Assembly: GCF_006838285.1 (NCBI RefSeq)
Contig: NZ_CP038228.1
Span: forward strand, 930,001-994,000
Direction: 5' to 3'
Length of the DNA stretch: 64,000 nt
From: Xanthomonas translucens pv. cerealis
Lineage (GTDB): Bacteria > Pseudomonadota > Gammaproteobacteria > Xanthomonadales > Xanthomonadaceae
Shown: one piece after another, positions 27,344-35,273 of the stretch
How the letters are laid out: every line of letters begins with the position of its first letter
Numbering within the stretch: the first letter of the stretch is position 1
Notes under the pieces: model-generated
The model's input: the letters and a program-made list of their open reading frames with translations, nothing else
The model's database searches: none
What the model was told of the DNA's origin: nothing
Made by a program: the position numbers and the translations under genes

Positions 27344-28549
27344 CTATTCCTTGGCCATCGGCGTCGGCGTCAAGGTGGTCGCACGGCCGCCCTGGATCGC
27401 CGTTACGCGCTGCTCCGCATCGCGCACCTGCGCCCGATCGGCGAGCAGGGTATAGGTCAGTTCAAAGTCTGCATGCTGTCCTGGCTGCAACTGCTTCACC
27501 CGGCCCTGCGCGCGTTCGACCGTCACCGGGTACGCATAGCTGGTGCCAGGTTCGATTCCGGTGACGTATCCCTTTTTTTCGGTATCGGTGTTTTTCCACA
27601 AGGTCAGCACCGGCAACTGCTGGGTGTCGAAGGCGATGGACACGCCCTTGTCGCCGGCACGATTGACCAAGGCGGCCAAGGTCTTGCCGGCGCTGTCCGC
27701 ATAGGGGGCGATGTTGAACACCTGCTCGTCGAAGCCGCGGGTCGGCCCCTGGTAGCGTTGCCATGCGTCCAGGCCGGCCTTGGCATAGTCGTTGAACGGG
27801 GACACCTCCCGCGCCGGCGCCAGCAGGCGTGCGCCTTGTTCGAGAATCGGCCGCCCGAAGTTGCTGTGGTAGATGATCTGGTAGTCCTGGGCATAGTCGC
27901 CGGCGTTGCTCAGCACGTCGTGGATGGTGAACGCATTGCTGCCCGGGACGTAGCGCAATTCGGTCCAGGTTTCGAGTTGCGACTTCTTGAAGCTGCGCTC
28001 CTTGAGCAGCCCGCGCACGCTGATCGCATACGGCGCGTGCTCGTCGATGTCCACGATCACCTTGGAGGCGGGCGTATTGCCGGCGCGGCCATGCAGGGTA
28101 TACAGCATGCCTTGCGCGGTGACCGGATGGCCGGTCCATTCATAGCCGCAACGCACCAGCATCTCGTTGAAGCCTTCCAGCCAGCCGAGGCCGTTGCGGC
28201 TTTCCAGGGTGATGCTATTCGGATTGACCACCTCGTCCACCGGGGAGTCCCAGCCCAGGCGTACGCCCTTGCCGGTGACGTGCAGCAGGCCCATGCCGCG
28301 GGTCGGGCTCAGCACGATGACCAGGCCGTCCTCGCTGCGGATGGTGATGATCTTGCTGCCTTCCTGACGGCCGCCGTGCAGCACGCTCTGTTCGATGCTG
28401 AAGTTGTGCTCATGGATTCCCAGCGCCTGGCTGTCGATGCGCCAGTCGCCTTGCGCCTGGTTGGCTTGCGTGTCGGTCAACACGATGCTGCGTGCCGCCG
28501 CCGTGGTGGGCAGCAGCAGCGCCGCTGCCCAGATCAGACATGTTTTCAT
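27344..28549 (-). CDS. DUF4432/aldose-epimerase-like periplasmic protein
   Basis: A 401-residue secreted protein with a clear signal peptide (MKTCLIWAAALLLPTTAAA). The rest resembles DUF4432 proteins, which have the galactose-mutarotase beta-sandwich fold: SPTRGMGLLHV, FNEMLVRCGYEWTGHP, LHGRAGNTPAS, YHSNFGRPIL and GIEPGTSYAYP. These are usually annotated as aldose 1-epimerase family, and the true substrate is unknown. It is convergent with dapE (42-base gap) and faces away from asnB. No sugar operon surrounds it. Confidence 0.78.
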   Translation of the reverse strand: MKTCLIWAAALLLPTTAAARSIVLTDTQANQAQGDWRIDSQALGIHEHNFSIEQSVLHGGRQEGSKIITIRSEDGLVIVLSPTRGMGLLHVTGKGVRLGWDSPVDEVVNPNSITLESRNGLGWLEGFNEMLVRCGYEWTGHPVTAQGMLYTLHGRAGNTPASKVIVDIDEHAPYAISVRGLLKERSFKKSQLETWTELRYVPGSNAFTIHDVLSNAGDYAQDYQIIYHSNFGRPILEQGARLLAPAREVSPFNDYAKAGLDAWQRYQGPTRGFDEQVFNIAPYADSAGKTLAALVNRAGDKGVSIAFDTQQLPVLTLWKNTDTEKKGYVTGIEPGTSYAYPVTVERAQGRVKQLQPGQHADFELTYTLLADRAQVRDAEQRVTAIQGGRATTLTPTPMAKE

Positions 28550-28853
28550 CTATTGACTACTCTGGAGTTGCGGCCGGGGCATGGAACGCGACGGTCCTTG
28601 GCCACGGCGTGATAGGGCAAGCAGGCGCGACGTTGCGAACGCGCCTTGCCGGTTGCCGCAAAACGGCGTGCGCGAGTCTAGCAAGCGCAGTGCCGCCAGT
28701 TGCTGCGAACCCCATGCGCTCGCTGCATTGGCTACGGCATGCACCGCGCGTCGGCGCTGCTCCTGCCTCGGTCGCCGCTGTGCAGCCGGGCGGGCGTTCA
28801 TCGTTGCCCTTGAAACAGTTGCGCCATTGCGCCGGCCGGGTTACGTTCGCCGC
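28550..28853. other. Intergenic stretch upstream of the asnB leader
   Basis: No gene is recognised. It should hold the promoter of the minus-strand DUF4432 gene and, at its right end, a weak asnB promoter candidate: TTGCGC (28819-28824), 17 bases, TACGTT (28842-28847), which would start transcription at or next to the leader ATG (28854). Confidence 0.5.
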
Positions 28854-28949
28854 ATGATCTCAATCTCAGCCCCCAGCCCGATCATCGCCAACGGCCGCAA
28901 TAATGCGCTGGCGAATAATCGTGCGCGGCCGATGCGGGTCTGCGACTAG
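28854..28949 (+). CDS. Putative asparagine-rich leader peptide of asnB
   Basis: A 31-codon frame, ATG to TAG, contains five Asn codons, of which four are AAT: AAC at 28890, AAT AAT at 28899-28904 and AAT AAT at 28914-28919. They lie in the segment ANGRNNALANNRARP. AAT is a minority codon in a genome this GC-rich, and Asn clustering just ahead of an asparagine synthetase gene is the hallmark of a regulatory leader peptide. The last codons (28926-28939) are the antiterminator strand of the attenuator downstream. No Shine-Dalgarno is visible; if the promoter at 28819-28847 is real the mRNA would be leaderless. The frame is open further upstream, but no conserved protein is recognisable there. 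Confidence 0.65.
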   Translation: MISISAPSPIIANGRNNALANNRARPMRVCD

Positions 28950-29010
28950 GCGCTACCGAAACACCACGCCAGTCTCCAGAAAACCCGCATCGGCCGATGC
29001 GGGTTTTTTT
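28926..29010 (+). promoter_or_regulatory. Transcription attenuator of asnB
   Basis: Three 14-base segments fit classic attenuation. Strand A (28926-28939, CGGCCGATGCGGGT) ends the leader peptide frame. Strand B (28983-28996) is its exact complement. Strand C (28991-29004) is identical to A, so B's 5' part pairs with C's 3' part to form the terminator. B can therefore pair with A (antiterminator) or with C. A ribosome reaching the TAG covers A and favours termination. One held at the Asn codons (nearest pair 28914-28919) leaves most of A free. asnB begins about 100 bases further on. Confidence 0.7.
28981..29010 (+). terminator. Intrinsic terminator in the asnB leader
   Basis: Perfect stem AAACCCGCAT/ATGCGGGTTT with a CGGCCG loop (itself self-complementary) runs directly into seven T residues (29004-29010). 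It is upstream of asnB and in the sense direction, so it would reduce asnB transcription unless disrupted. Confidence 0.92.
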
Positions 29011-29111
29011 ATGCGTGAAATCTTTCGCCGCAGCGCGGTGCCGGCCGGCAACCGCTGCAGACCATCGCCGCAACGACCTGCTACCCCCACACACCATCCA
29101 GGAGCTTTTCC

Positions 29112-30806
29112 ATGTGTTCGATCTTCGGCATCTTCGGCCTGCAACCCGGCGACGACCTGCAGGCGCTGCGCAGGCAGGCGCTGGACTGCTCGCAGCGGCA
29201 GCGCCATCGCGGTCCGGACTGGAGCGGCGTGTATGTCGACGACGGCGCGATCCTGGTGCATGAGCGTCTGGCCATCGTCGATCCGGCCGGCGGCTCGCAG
29301 CCGTTGCTGTCCGAAGACGGGCAACTGGCGCTGGCGGTCAACGGCGAGATCTACAACCACCGCGAACTGAAGACGCAGCTGACCCAGCCGTATACGTTCC
29401 AGACCGGCTCGGATTGCGAGGTGATCAATGCGCTGTACCGCGAGCAGACGCCGGCCGCGCTGCTCGACCGGCTCAACGGCATCTTCGCCTTCGCCCTGTG
29501 GGACAAGGCCGCCGGGCGCGTGCTGATCGCGCGCGACCCGATGGGCGTGTGCCCGCTATACTGGGGCCACGACACGCACGGCCGGCTGCGCGTGGCCTCG
29601 GAGATGAAGTCGCTGGTCGACAGCTGTGCCGACGTCGCCCAGTTCCCGCCGGGCCATTACTACGACAGCGCCAGCGGCGAACTGCAGCAGTACTACCGCA
29701 AACCGTGGCGCGACTACGCCGCGGTGCAGGGCGTGCAGGTGAGCAAGCAAGAGCTGCGCGAGGCGTTCGAGCGCGCCGTGCACCGCCAGCTGATGACCGA
29801 CGTGCCGTACGGCGTGCTGCTGTCCGGCGGCCTGGATTCGTCGCTGGTGGCGGCGGTGGCGGCGCGTTTCGCGCGCAAGCGCATCGAGGACAACGACGAG
29901 GCCGAGGCCTGGTGGCCGCGCCTGCATTCGTTCGCGATCGGCCTGAAGGGCTCGCCCGACCTGGCCGCTGCGGCGATCGCCGCGCAGTCGCTGGGCACCG
30001 TGCACCACGGCTTCGAATACACCTTCGAGGAAGGCCTGGACGCGTTGCCGGACGTGATTCGGCACATCGAGACCTACGACGTCACCACCATCCGCGCCTC
30101 CACGCCGATGTTCCTGCTGGCGCGGCGGATCAAGGCGATGGGGGTGAAGATGGTGCTGTCCGGCGAGGGCAGCGACGAGATCTTCGGCGGCTATCTGTAT
30201 TTTCACAAGGCGCCGAACGCGCGCGAATTCCACGAGGAACTGATCCGCAAGCTCGACGCGCTGTACAACTACGATTGCCTGCGCGCCAACAAGTCGATGA
30301 TGGCCTGGGGCGTGGAGCCGCGGGTGCCGTTCCTGGACGTGGAGTTCCTGGACGTGGCGATGCGCATGGACGCGCAGTACAAGATGATCGACAAGACCAG
30401 CAGTGGCGCGATCCGCATGGAAAAAGGCGTGCTGCGCGAGGCGTTCGAAGGCTATCTGCCCGATTCGATTTTGTGGCGGCAGAAGGAGCAATTCAGCGAC
30501 GGCGTCGGCTACGGCTGGATCGATGGGTTGAAGGCGCATGCCGAGACGCAGGTCAGCGACCGCGAATTGGCCGCGGCCGACAAGCGTTTCCCGGTCAACC
30601 CGCCGCTGACCAAGGAAGCCTATTACTACCGCACGCTGTTCGAGCGTGCGTTTCCCACGCCGGCCGCGGCCGAAACCGTCCCCGGCGGCAAATCGATCGC
30701 CTGCTCCTCGCCGGCGGCGATCGCCTGGGATGCGAGCTTCGCCAACGCCGCCGACCCGTCGGGGCGTGCGGTGGCCGGGGTGCACGAGCAAGCCTTGGCT
30801 TCGTGA
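29112..30806 (+). CDS. asnB: Asparagine synthetase B, glutamine-hydrolysing
   Basis: AsnB makes asparagine from aspartate, ATP and glutamine. The 564-residue protein has Cys2 as glutaminase nucleophile (MCSIFGIFG), the class II amidotransferase domain (to about 200, with RHRGPDWSG and VNGEIYNHREL) and the synthetase domain with the ATP pyrophosphatase loop SGGLDSS at 238-244 and SGEGSDEIFGGY. Shine-Dalgarno AGGAG lies eight bases before the ATG. It is monocistronic, followed by a GGGACC element. Expression is probably set by the Asn-codon attenuator upstream. Confidence 0.98.
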   Translation: MCSIFGIFGLQPGDDLQALRRQALDCSQRQRHRGPDWSGVYVDDGAILVHERLAIVDPAGGSQPLLSEDGQLALAVNGEIYNHRELKTQLTQPYTFQTGSDCEVINALYREQTPAALLDRLNGIFAFALWDKAAGRVLIARDPMGVCPLYWGHDTHGRLRVASEMKSLVDSCADVAQFPPGHYYDSASGELQQYYRKPWRDYAAVQGVQVSKQELREAFERAVHRQLMTDVPYGVLLSGGLDSSLVAAVAARFARKRIEDNDEAEAWWPRLHSFAIGLKGSPDLAAAAIAAQSLGTVHHGFEYTFEEGLDALPDVIRHIETYDVTTIRASTPMFLLARRIKAMGVKMVLSGEGSDEIFGGYLYFHKAPNAREFHEELIRKLDALYNYDCLRANKSMMAWGVEPRVPFLDVEFLDVAMRMDAQYKMIDKTSSGAIRMEKGVLREAFEGYLPDSILWRQKEQFSDGVGYGWIDGLKAHAETQVSDRELAAADKRFPVNPPLTKEAYYYRTLFERAFPTPAAAETVPGGKSIACSSPAAIAWDASFANAADPSGRAVAGVHEQALAS

Positions 30807-30841
30807 GCCGGCGCGTCCCGCCGGCAATGGCCGGTGGGATC

Positions 30842-30931
30842 GGGACCAGGGACCGGGGACCCGGAAATGCCCGATAACGCGATCTGAAGCTCTACCGGCT
30901 TCCGTTCTTCCGGTCCCCGGTCCCGCGTCCC
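30842..30931. repeat. GGGACC composite inverted repeat, copy 3 (after asnB)
   Basis: Left arm GGGACCAGGGACCGGGGACC (30842-30861) and right arm of GGTCCCC/GGTCCC units (30911-30931) flank a core of about 45 bases. It lies between the convergent asnB and beta-helix genes. Confidence 0.8.
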
Positions 30932-30936
30932 GTCAC

Positions 30937-31971
30937 CTATTCGAAACGCATGCAGCGCCCGTAATGGTCCGGCTGGATGTCCACGCCGGAGGCGTCGGCC
31001 TGGTTGTTCTTGTGCCACAGGTTCTGGCGGAAGTCCGGACCGCTGCAGTTGGCGGCGCGGTCCACGCCGATCGTGTAGGTGTAGGGGTTGCCCTGGAAGG
31101 TGTTGTTCTCGAAGGTGTTGTCCTGGCTCATGCTGTTGTCCCAGCACAGGATCTCCGGGGTACGCTGGCGGATTGAGCAGGCCAGGTAGATGCCGGAGCC
31201 CTTGTTGCCGGTGAATTGGTTGCCGACGAACAGGTTGCGCCGCGCATCGGCCAGGTACACGCCCTGGCTGCCGTTGCGCTCCAGTCGGTTGTTGCGGATC
31301 TCGCTGTCTTCCAGGTGCTCGGTGGTGATGCCGGCGGCGACGTTGTCGTGGATGTAGTTGTCGATCAGCTTGACCTTGGACGTGCGGTTGAACGACACCC
31401 CATCCCAGGTCGCGCCGGAGACGTCGTTGCGCTCGATCAGCAGGTCGCGGCTGTCGTATTCGCTGAGCAGGCAGGCGCTGCGGCACTTGCTCACGCGCAG
31501 CCTGGACAGGCGGATGTTCTGGCCGGCGCGCACCACCACCAGGCTGTTGCTCAGATACGGGCGCTCGGGCATGAATTCCTTGTCGGCACCGCCGCCGACG
31601 ATCTGCAACTGCTCGACCACGACATCGCGGATCGGCCGCTGCGGGCGCTCGTTCTGGTAGTCGCCGACCACGATGACCGGCTGCTGCACGCCGTCCTGCA
31701 TGCGCAGCACGGTGGCGTCGCCCTGGCCGCGCAGGCGCAGGCCGTCGCGCTGCAGCGACAGCAGCTTGGTCACGTGGAAATCGCCGGCGGTCAGGCACAC
31801 CGTGGCCGGCTTGCCGTCGTTGGGCACGCGATCGACCGCGGCTTGCAGGTCGTCGCCTGGTTCGGCGCGCACGCTGCAGTCGGTGGCGGCGGGTGCGGCG
31901 GCCGTGGCGCAGCCGCTGGTCAGACAGGTGGCGAGCGGCAACAACAGGGCGAGCAGGGGACGGGAATTCAT
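30937..31971 (-). CDS. Right-handed parallel beta-helix lipoprotein
   Basis: From ATG 31971 the product is 344 residues. The N-terminus (MNSRPLLALLLPLATCLTSGC) looks like a lipoprotein signal with Cys21. The body has pectate-lyase-type beta-helix repeats rich in Asn: IERNDVSGATWDGVSFN, NYIHDNVAAGITTEH, NRLERNGSQGVYLADARRNLFVGN and NQFTGNKGSGIYLA. Such proteins bind or cleave polysaccharides, but catalytic residues cannot be assigned. It is downstream of the acylase gene on the same strand, with a gap of about 110 bases. An alternative upstream Met would put extra residues before the signal. Confidence 0.8.
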   Translation of the reverse strand: MNSRPLLALLLPLATCLTSGCATAAAPAATDCSVRAEPGDDLQAAVDRVPNDGKPATVCLTAGDFHVTKLLSLQRDGLRLRGQGDATVLRMQDGVQQPVIVVGDYQNERPQRPIRDVVVEQLQIVGGGADKEFMPERPYLSNSLVVVRAGQNIRLSRLRVSKCRSACLLSEYDSRDLLIERNDVSGATWDGVSFNRTSKVKLIDNYIHDNVAAGITTEHLEDSEIRNNRLERNGSQGVYLADARRNLFVGNQFTGNKGSGIYLACSIRQRTPEILCWDNSMSQDNTFENNTFQGNPYTYTIGVDRAANCSGPDFRQNLWHKNNQADASGVDIQPDHYGRCMRFE

Positions 31972-32084
31972 TGGGGGACAGGCTCCGCTTGGGGGAGAGA
32001 CAGGCGCGGCGATCGGCCGCAGGCGCCGCGCAGCTGGCGACATGGCGTGCAGTTGCCGTGTGCGGGTGGCGCGGCAATCGCCGA

Positions 32085-34460
32085 TTATCGCGCAGGTGGC
32101 CGTAAGCTGAGCGTGTAGCGGGCCGGGCCGGGCAGGAACGGCGAGGCGCGGCCTTGCACCCAGTCGTCGTGGCCGGCCCCCCAGAACGGCGACAGCGGAT
32201 GCTCGCTCTGGCCGCCGGGCATGTGCGCGATGCCGTCGGCCTCGTGGCCGGGCGCGACCACCATGCGCTCGGAGGCGCCGAAGTCCGGACGCTGCACCCG
32301 CGGCATGTCGTTGTCGCCGGGCAAGGCCTCGGTCGGCATGCACAACCAGCGCCGCAGCACTCCCGGCAGCGAGCGCGCCAGCGGATGGCAGACCGCGGCG
32401 ATGTTCTGCTCGCCCCAATGGCGCTGCGGCAACGGCGCGTCCTGGCCGGGTTGGTCGCGCACTTCGGTGGCGGCGTCTTCCAGCAAGGCCTGCCAGCTGG
32501 CGTAGCGGCGCGGCAGCAGATGCGGCGGCTGCTGTTGCAGCATCGGCCAGGCCACCGCTTCCAGCTGCGGCAACGGCGGCATGGCGTAATCGGTTCCGAG
32601 CGCGGCGCGGGCCGGCGCGATCAGGCCGTCGCGGATCCGGCTCAGCAGCGCCAGGCGCCAGGCGCGTACCAGCCGGTAACTCGCCGAATCGGTACTGGCG
32701 CGGCCTTCCCAGTGCTTGCTGGCCTGCGCCAGCGCGTGCAACGCCGGCGTGGCGGCGCCGGCGTCGCGTTGCTGCAGCAACGTCCACCAGCGTTGCAGCA
32801 GTACCGCGCGGTCGTCGAGCTGGATCGCCAGCAACTGGCGTTCGTCCAGTTGCGGATGCAGGTGCAGGTCGTCGCGGATCTGTTGCGCGCGCGCGCCCAG
32901 CGCGTAGCCGCCGTCGCCGAGCAGTGCCAGCTCCTCGCCGCCGACCATCCGCGCATTGGCGCTCCACAGTTGCCCATCGGCCGGATCGATGCGTTGCGGC
33001 GAATGCGCGCTGGAGACCGGCCACGGCGCGCAGCGCTGCGCTGGCGGCACCGCCGCGCTGACGTCGAGGACCAATGCGTCGCTGGCGCAGTTGGGTCCGC
33101 GCAGCGGCAGCGCGCCGAGCACGCGCCAGCCGATATGTCCGGCGCTGTCGGCCAGCAGCATGTTCTGCGCCGGCGTGGCGATGCGCTGCGCGCTGGCGAA
33201 GGCGCTGGCGAGGGAATCGGCACGTGCCAGGTCGGCCAGGCCCAGGTTCAGCGCGCCGGGCAACTGCGCCACCCAGCGTTGCGCCAGTGCGCTGCCGTCC
33301 GGCTCGTGTTGCAGGATCGGGCCGTACGCGGTGTCTTCCACGTCCAGCGCGACATCCAGGCCGCCAGCCACCTTGATCCGCTCGCGGTGGTGGACGACCG
33401 CGGTGCAGCCGGGCTGCGGCGTGGCCGCGCACGGCGTCAAGCGGTACCAGTCGCTGGTGTCGGCGTAGCTGTTGGTGAAGCCCCAGGCGACGTGGCCGTT
33501 GCTGCCGACGATCACCGCCGGCAGGCCAGGCAAGGAAAAACCGGTGATGTCCACGCGGCCGCCGGGCGCCTGCGCGTCGGCGTAGCGCAGCCGCACCCGG
33601 AACCACAGGCTGGGCGCGCCCAGCTGCAGATGCATGTCGTTGGCGACGATGGCGCGGCCGTCGGCACTGCGGCTGCCAGCGATGGCCCAGTTGTTGCTGC
33701 CGGCTGCGACGTGGTCCGCGGTGCTGGCGTCGCGCGGGGCATCGGGCAGCGTGCGCAGATTGACCTGGCTGGCGTCGGGCAGCGTGGCGTCGCCGCGCGC
33801 CGCGGCGTCCAGCGCCGCGTCCCAACTGCTGCCGTCGTGGCGCAGCAGTGCGAACAGCGGCGCCGGCAGGTGCTGTTGCAGGCGGTACAGCGACAGTTCG
33901 CGGTCGAGCTGGCGGCCTTGCAGGTCGAAATACATCGCGTCGCCGGCCAGCACCGAGTCCACCGCTTGCCAGTCGCGCGGCGCCTTGACCAGCAGCAGGT
34001 AGGGCCACGGCCGCACCCGCAGCGCGTGCAGGCCGTTGTTGACGCCGGCGCTGTAGGCCTGCAGCGCCGCGGCATGGCTGCCGCCGAAGCTGGCCAACTG
34101 TGCGGCGGCGCGCGCGCGCAGGCGGTGCATGCGCCGCTGCTTGTCCACCCCGAGCGTGGCCTTGCCGACCAGCTCCGACAGTTCGCCTGCCGCGGCGCGG
34201 CGCATCAGGTCCATCTGGAAGTAGCGTTCCTGCGCATGCACGTAGCCGAGCGCGCGCATCGCATCGGCCTCGTTGCCGGCGTCGATGGTGACCGTGCCCA
34301 GCGCGTCGCGCTGGATCTGCACCGGCGCCGCCAGCCCGTCCAGATCGGCCTTGCCGTCGAGCGTGGCCAGACTGCCGCGCAGCAGCAGCCACATCGCCAG
34401 CGCCAGGCCGATCGCCAGCGCCGCCAGCCACAGCATCCTTCGTTTCCACTTGCTCTGCAT
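32085..34460 (-). CDS. Penicillin acylase family Ntn-hydrolase
   Basis: A 791-residue N-terminal-nucleophile hydrolase precursor. It has an N-terminal hydrophobic segment (about 9-28) for export or anchoring, an alpha chain with the ALGYVHAQERYFQMDLMRR signature, and the autoprocessing site AAGSNNW, where Ser255 would become the catalytic N-terminus of the beta chain. NDMHLQLGAPSLWF and the GFTNSYADTSDW region follow. Family members cleave beta-lactam side chains, acyl-homoserine lactones or other amides. The substrate cannot be read from sequence; quorum quenching is one possibility. It is divergent from bfr. Confidence 0.9.
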   Translation of the reverse strand: MQSKWKRRMLWLAALAIGLALAMWLLLRGSLATLDGKADLDGLAAPVQIQRDALGTVTIDAGNEADAMRALGYVHAQERYFQMDLMRRAAAGELSELVGKATLGVDKQRRMHRLRARAAAQLASFGGSHAAALQAYSAGVNNGLHALRVRPWPYLLLVKAPRDWQAVDSVLAGDAMYFDLQGRQLDRELSLYRLQQHLPAPLFALLRHDGSSWDAALDAAARGDATLPDASQVNLRTLPDAPRDASTADHVAAGSNNWAIAGSRSADGRAIVANDMHLQLGAPSLWFRVRLRYADAQAPGGRVDITGFSLPGLPAVIVGSNGHVAWGFTNSYADTSDWYRLTPCAATPQPGCTAVVHHRERIKVAGGLDVALDVEDTAYGPILQHEPDGSALAQRWVAQLPGALNLGLADLARADSLASAFASAQRIATPAQNMLLADSAGHIGWRVLGALPLRGPNCASDALVLDVSAAVPPAQRCAPWPVSSAHSPQRIDPADGQLWSANARMVGGEELALLGDGGYALGARAQQIRDDLHLHPQLDERQLLAIQLDDRAVLLQRWWTLLQQRDAGAATPALHALAQASKHWEGRASTDSASYRLVRAWRLALLSRIRDGLIAPARAALGTDYAMPPLPQLEAVAWPMLQQQPPHLLPRRYASWQALLEDAATEVRDQPGQDAPLPQRHWGEQNIAAVCHPLARSLPGVLRRWLCMPTEALPGDNDMPRVQRPDFGASERMVVAPGHEADGIAHMPGGQSEHPLSPFWGAGHDDWVQGRASPFLPGPARYTLSLRPPAR

Positions 34461-34670
34461 ACAAGCATCTCCGCCGGCCAATCCTCGATTCTAGATGCGA
34501 CTGCGTGTCGTTCTTGCGTACATCCGGCTTGCGCTCGCGTGGGGTTGGGGCGTGGTCAGCTTCGCCCGCGCCGCTGCGCCGATGGAATCGGGATGCTAAT
34601 GATTCCGATTGGAACGCGGGCCGCGCGGCTCGGGCACTATGGCGGCCTTAGCTGACACGGAGCCTGCCCC

Positions 34671-35150
34671 ATGAAGGGACATCCTGAAGTTGTGCAATGC
34701 CTGATCGAGTTGCTGCGCGGCGAACTCGCCGCACGCGACCAGTATTTCATCCACTCGCGGCGCTATGAGGATCAGGGCCTGCAGGCGCTGTACACGCGTA
34801 TCAACCACGAGATGGAAGAAGAGACCGAGCACGCCGACGCGCTGCTGCGGCGCATCCTGTTCCTGGAAGGCGACCCGGACATGCGCCCGCATGCGTTCGA
34901 ACCCGGGCGCACGGTCGAAGAGATGCTGGAAAAAGACCTGAAGGTCGAATACGAAGTGCGCGCGAACCTGGCCGCCGGCATGAAACTGTGCGAGCAGCAC
35001 GGCGACTACGTAAGCCGCGACATCCTGCTCAAGCAGCTGCAGGACACCGAAGAAGACCACGCCTGGTGGCTGGAGCAGCAGCTGGGCCTGATCAAGCGCC
35101 TGGGCATGGCGCTGTATCAGACTTCGAAGATCGGTGGGAGTGGGGTGTAA
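34671..35150 (+). CDS. bfr: Bacterioferritin lacking the haem methionine
   Basis: A 159-residue ferritin-like four-helix protein aligning end to end with E. coli Bfr ([26 protein letters not shown]). The dinuclear ferroxidase ligands are present (Glu18, Glu51, His54, Glu93, Glu127, His130). The haem-ligating Met52 is replaced by Thr (EETEHAD instead of DEMKHAD), so the homodimer could not bind haem in the usual way, as in the non-haem BfrA/FtnA-type subunits of other bacteria. It should oxidise and store iron. It is alone on its strand; a GGGACC element follows directly. Confidence 0.94.
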   Translation: MKGHPEVVQCLIELLRGELAARDQYFIHSRRYEDQGLQALYTRINHEMEEETEHADALLRRILFLEGDPDMRPHAFEPGRTVEEMLEKDLKVEYEVRANLAAGMKLCEQHGDYVSRDILLKQLQDTEEDHAWWLEQQLGLIKRLGMALYQTSKIGGSGV

Positions 35151-35158
35151 CGCCAACG

Positions 35159-35266
35159 GGGACCAGGGACCCGGAAGAGCAAGGCGTTTGAGCAGCGCGA
35201 AGTTTGCTCATGCAGAGAATCCGCCACGCATGGCCGATCAGTGCTTTGCCGGGTCCCTGGTCCCGG
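35159..35266. repeat. GGGACC composite inverted repeat, copy 4 (bfr-parC)
   Basis: Left arm GGGGACCAGGGACCCGG (35159-35175) and right arm CCGGGTCCCTGGTCCCGG (about 35249-35266) flank a core of about 70 bases. It sits between the convergent bfr and parC stop codons. Confidence 0.8.
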
Positions 35267-35273
35267 CTTCTCC

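Noticed and set aside
28581..28853. Upstream open extension of the asnB leader frame (up to 122 codons)
   Set aside because: No ribosome site or conserved-looking sequence; the composition is like noncoding sequence. The short 31-codon leader explains the terminator arrangement better.
425..35266. GGGACC arrays as a CRISPR
   Set aside because: Units are 7 bases, contiguous and arranged as inverted arms; there are no unique spacers between identical 25-40-base repeats and no cas genes.
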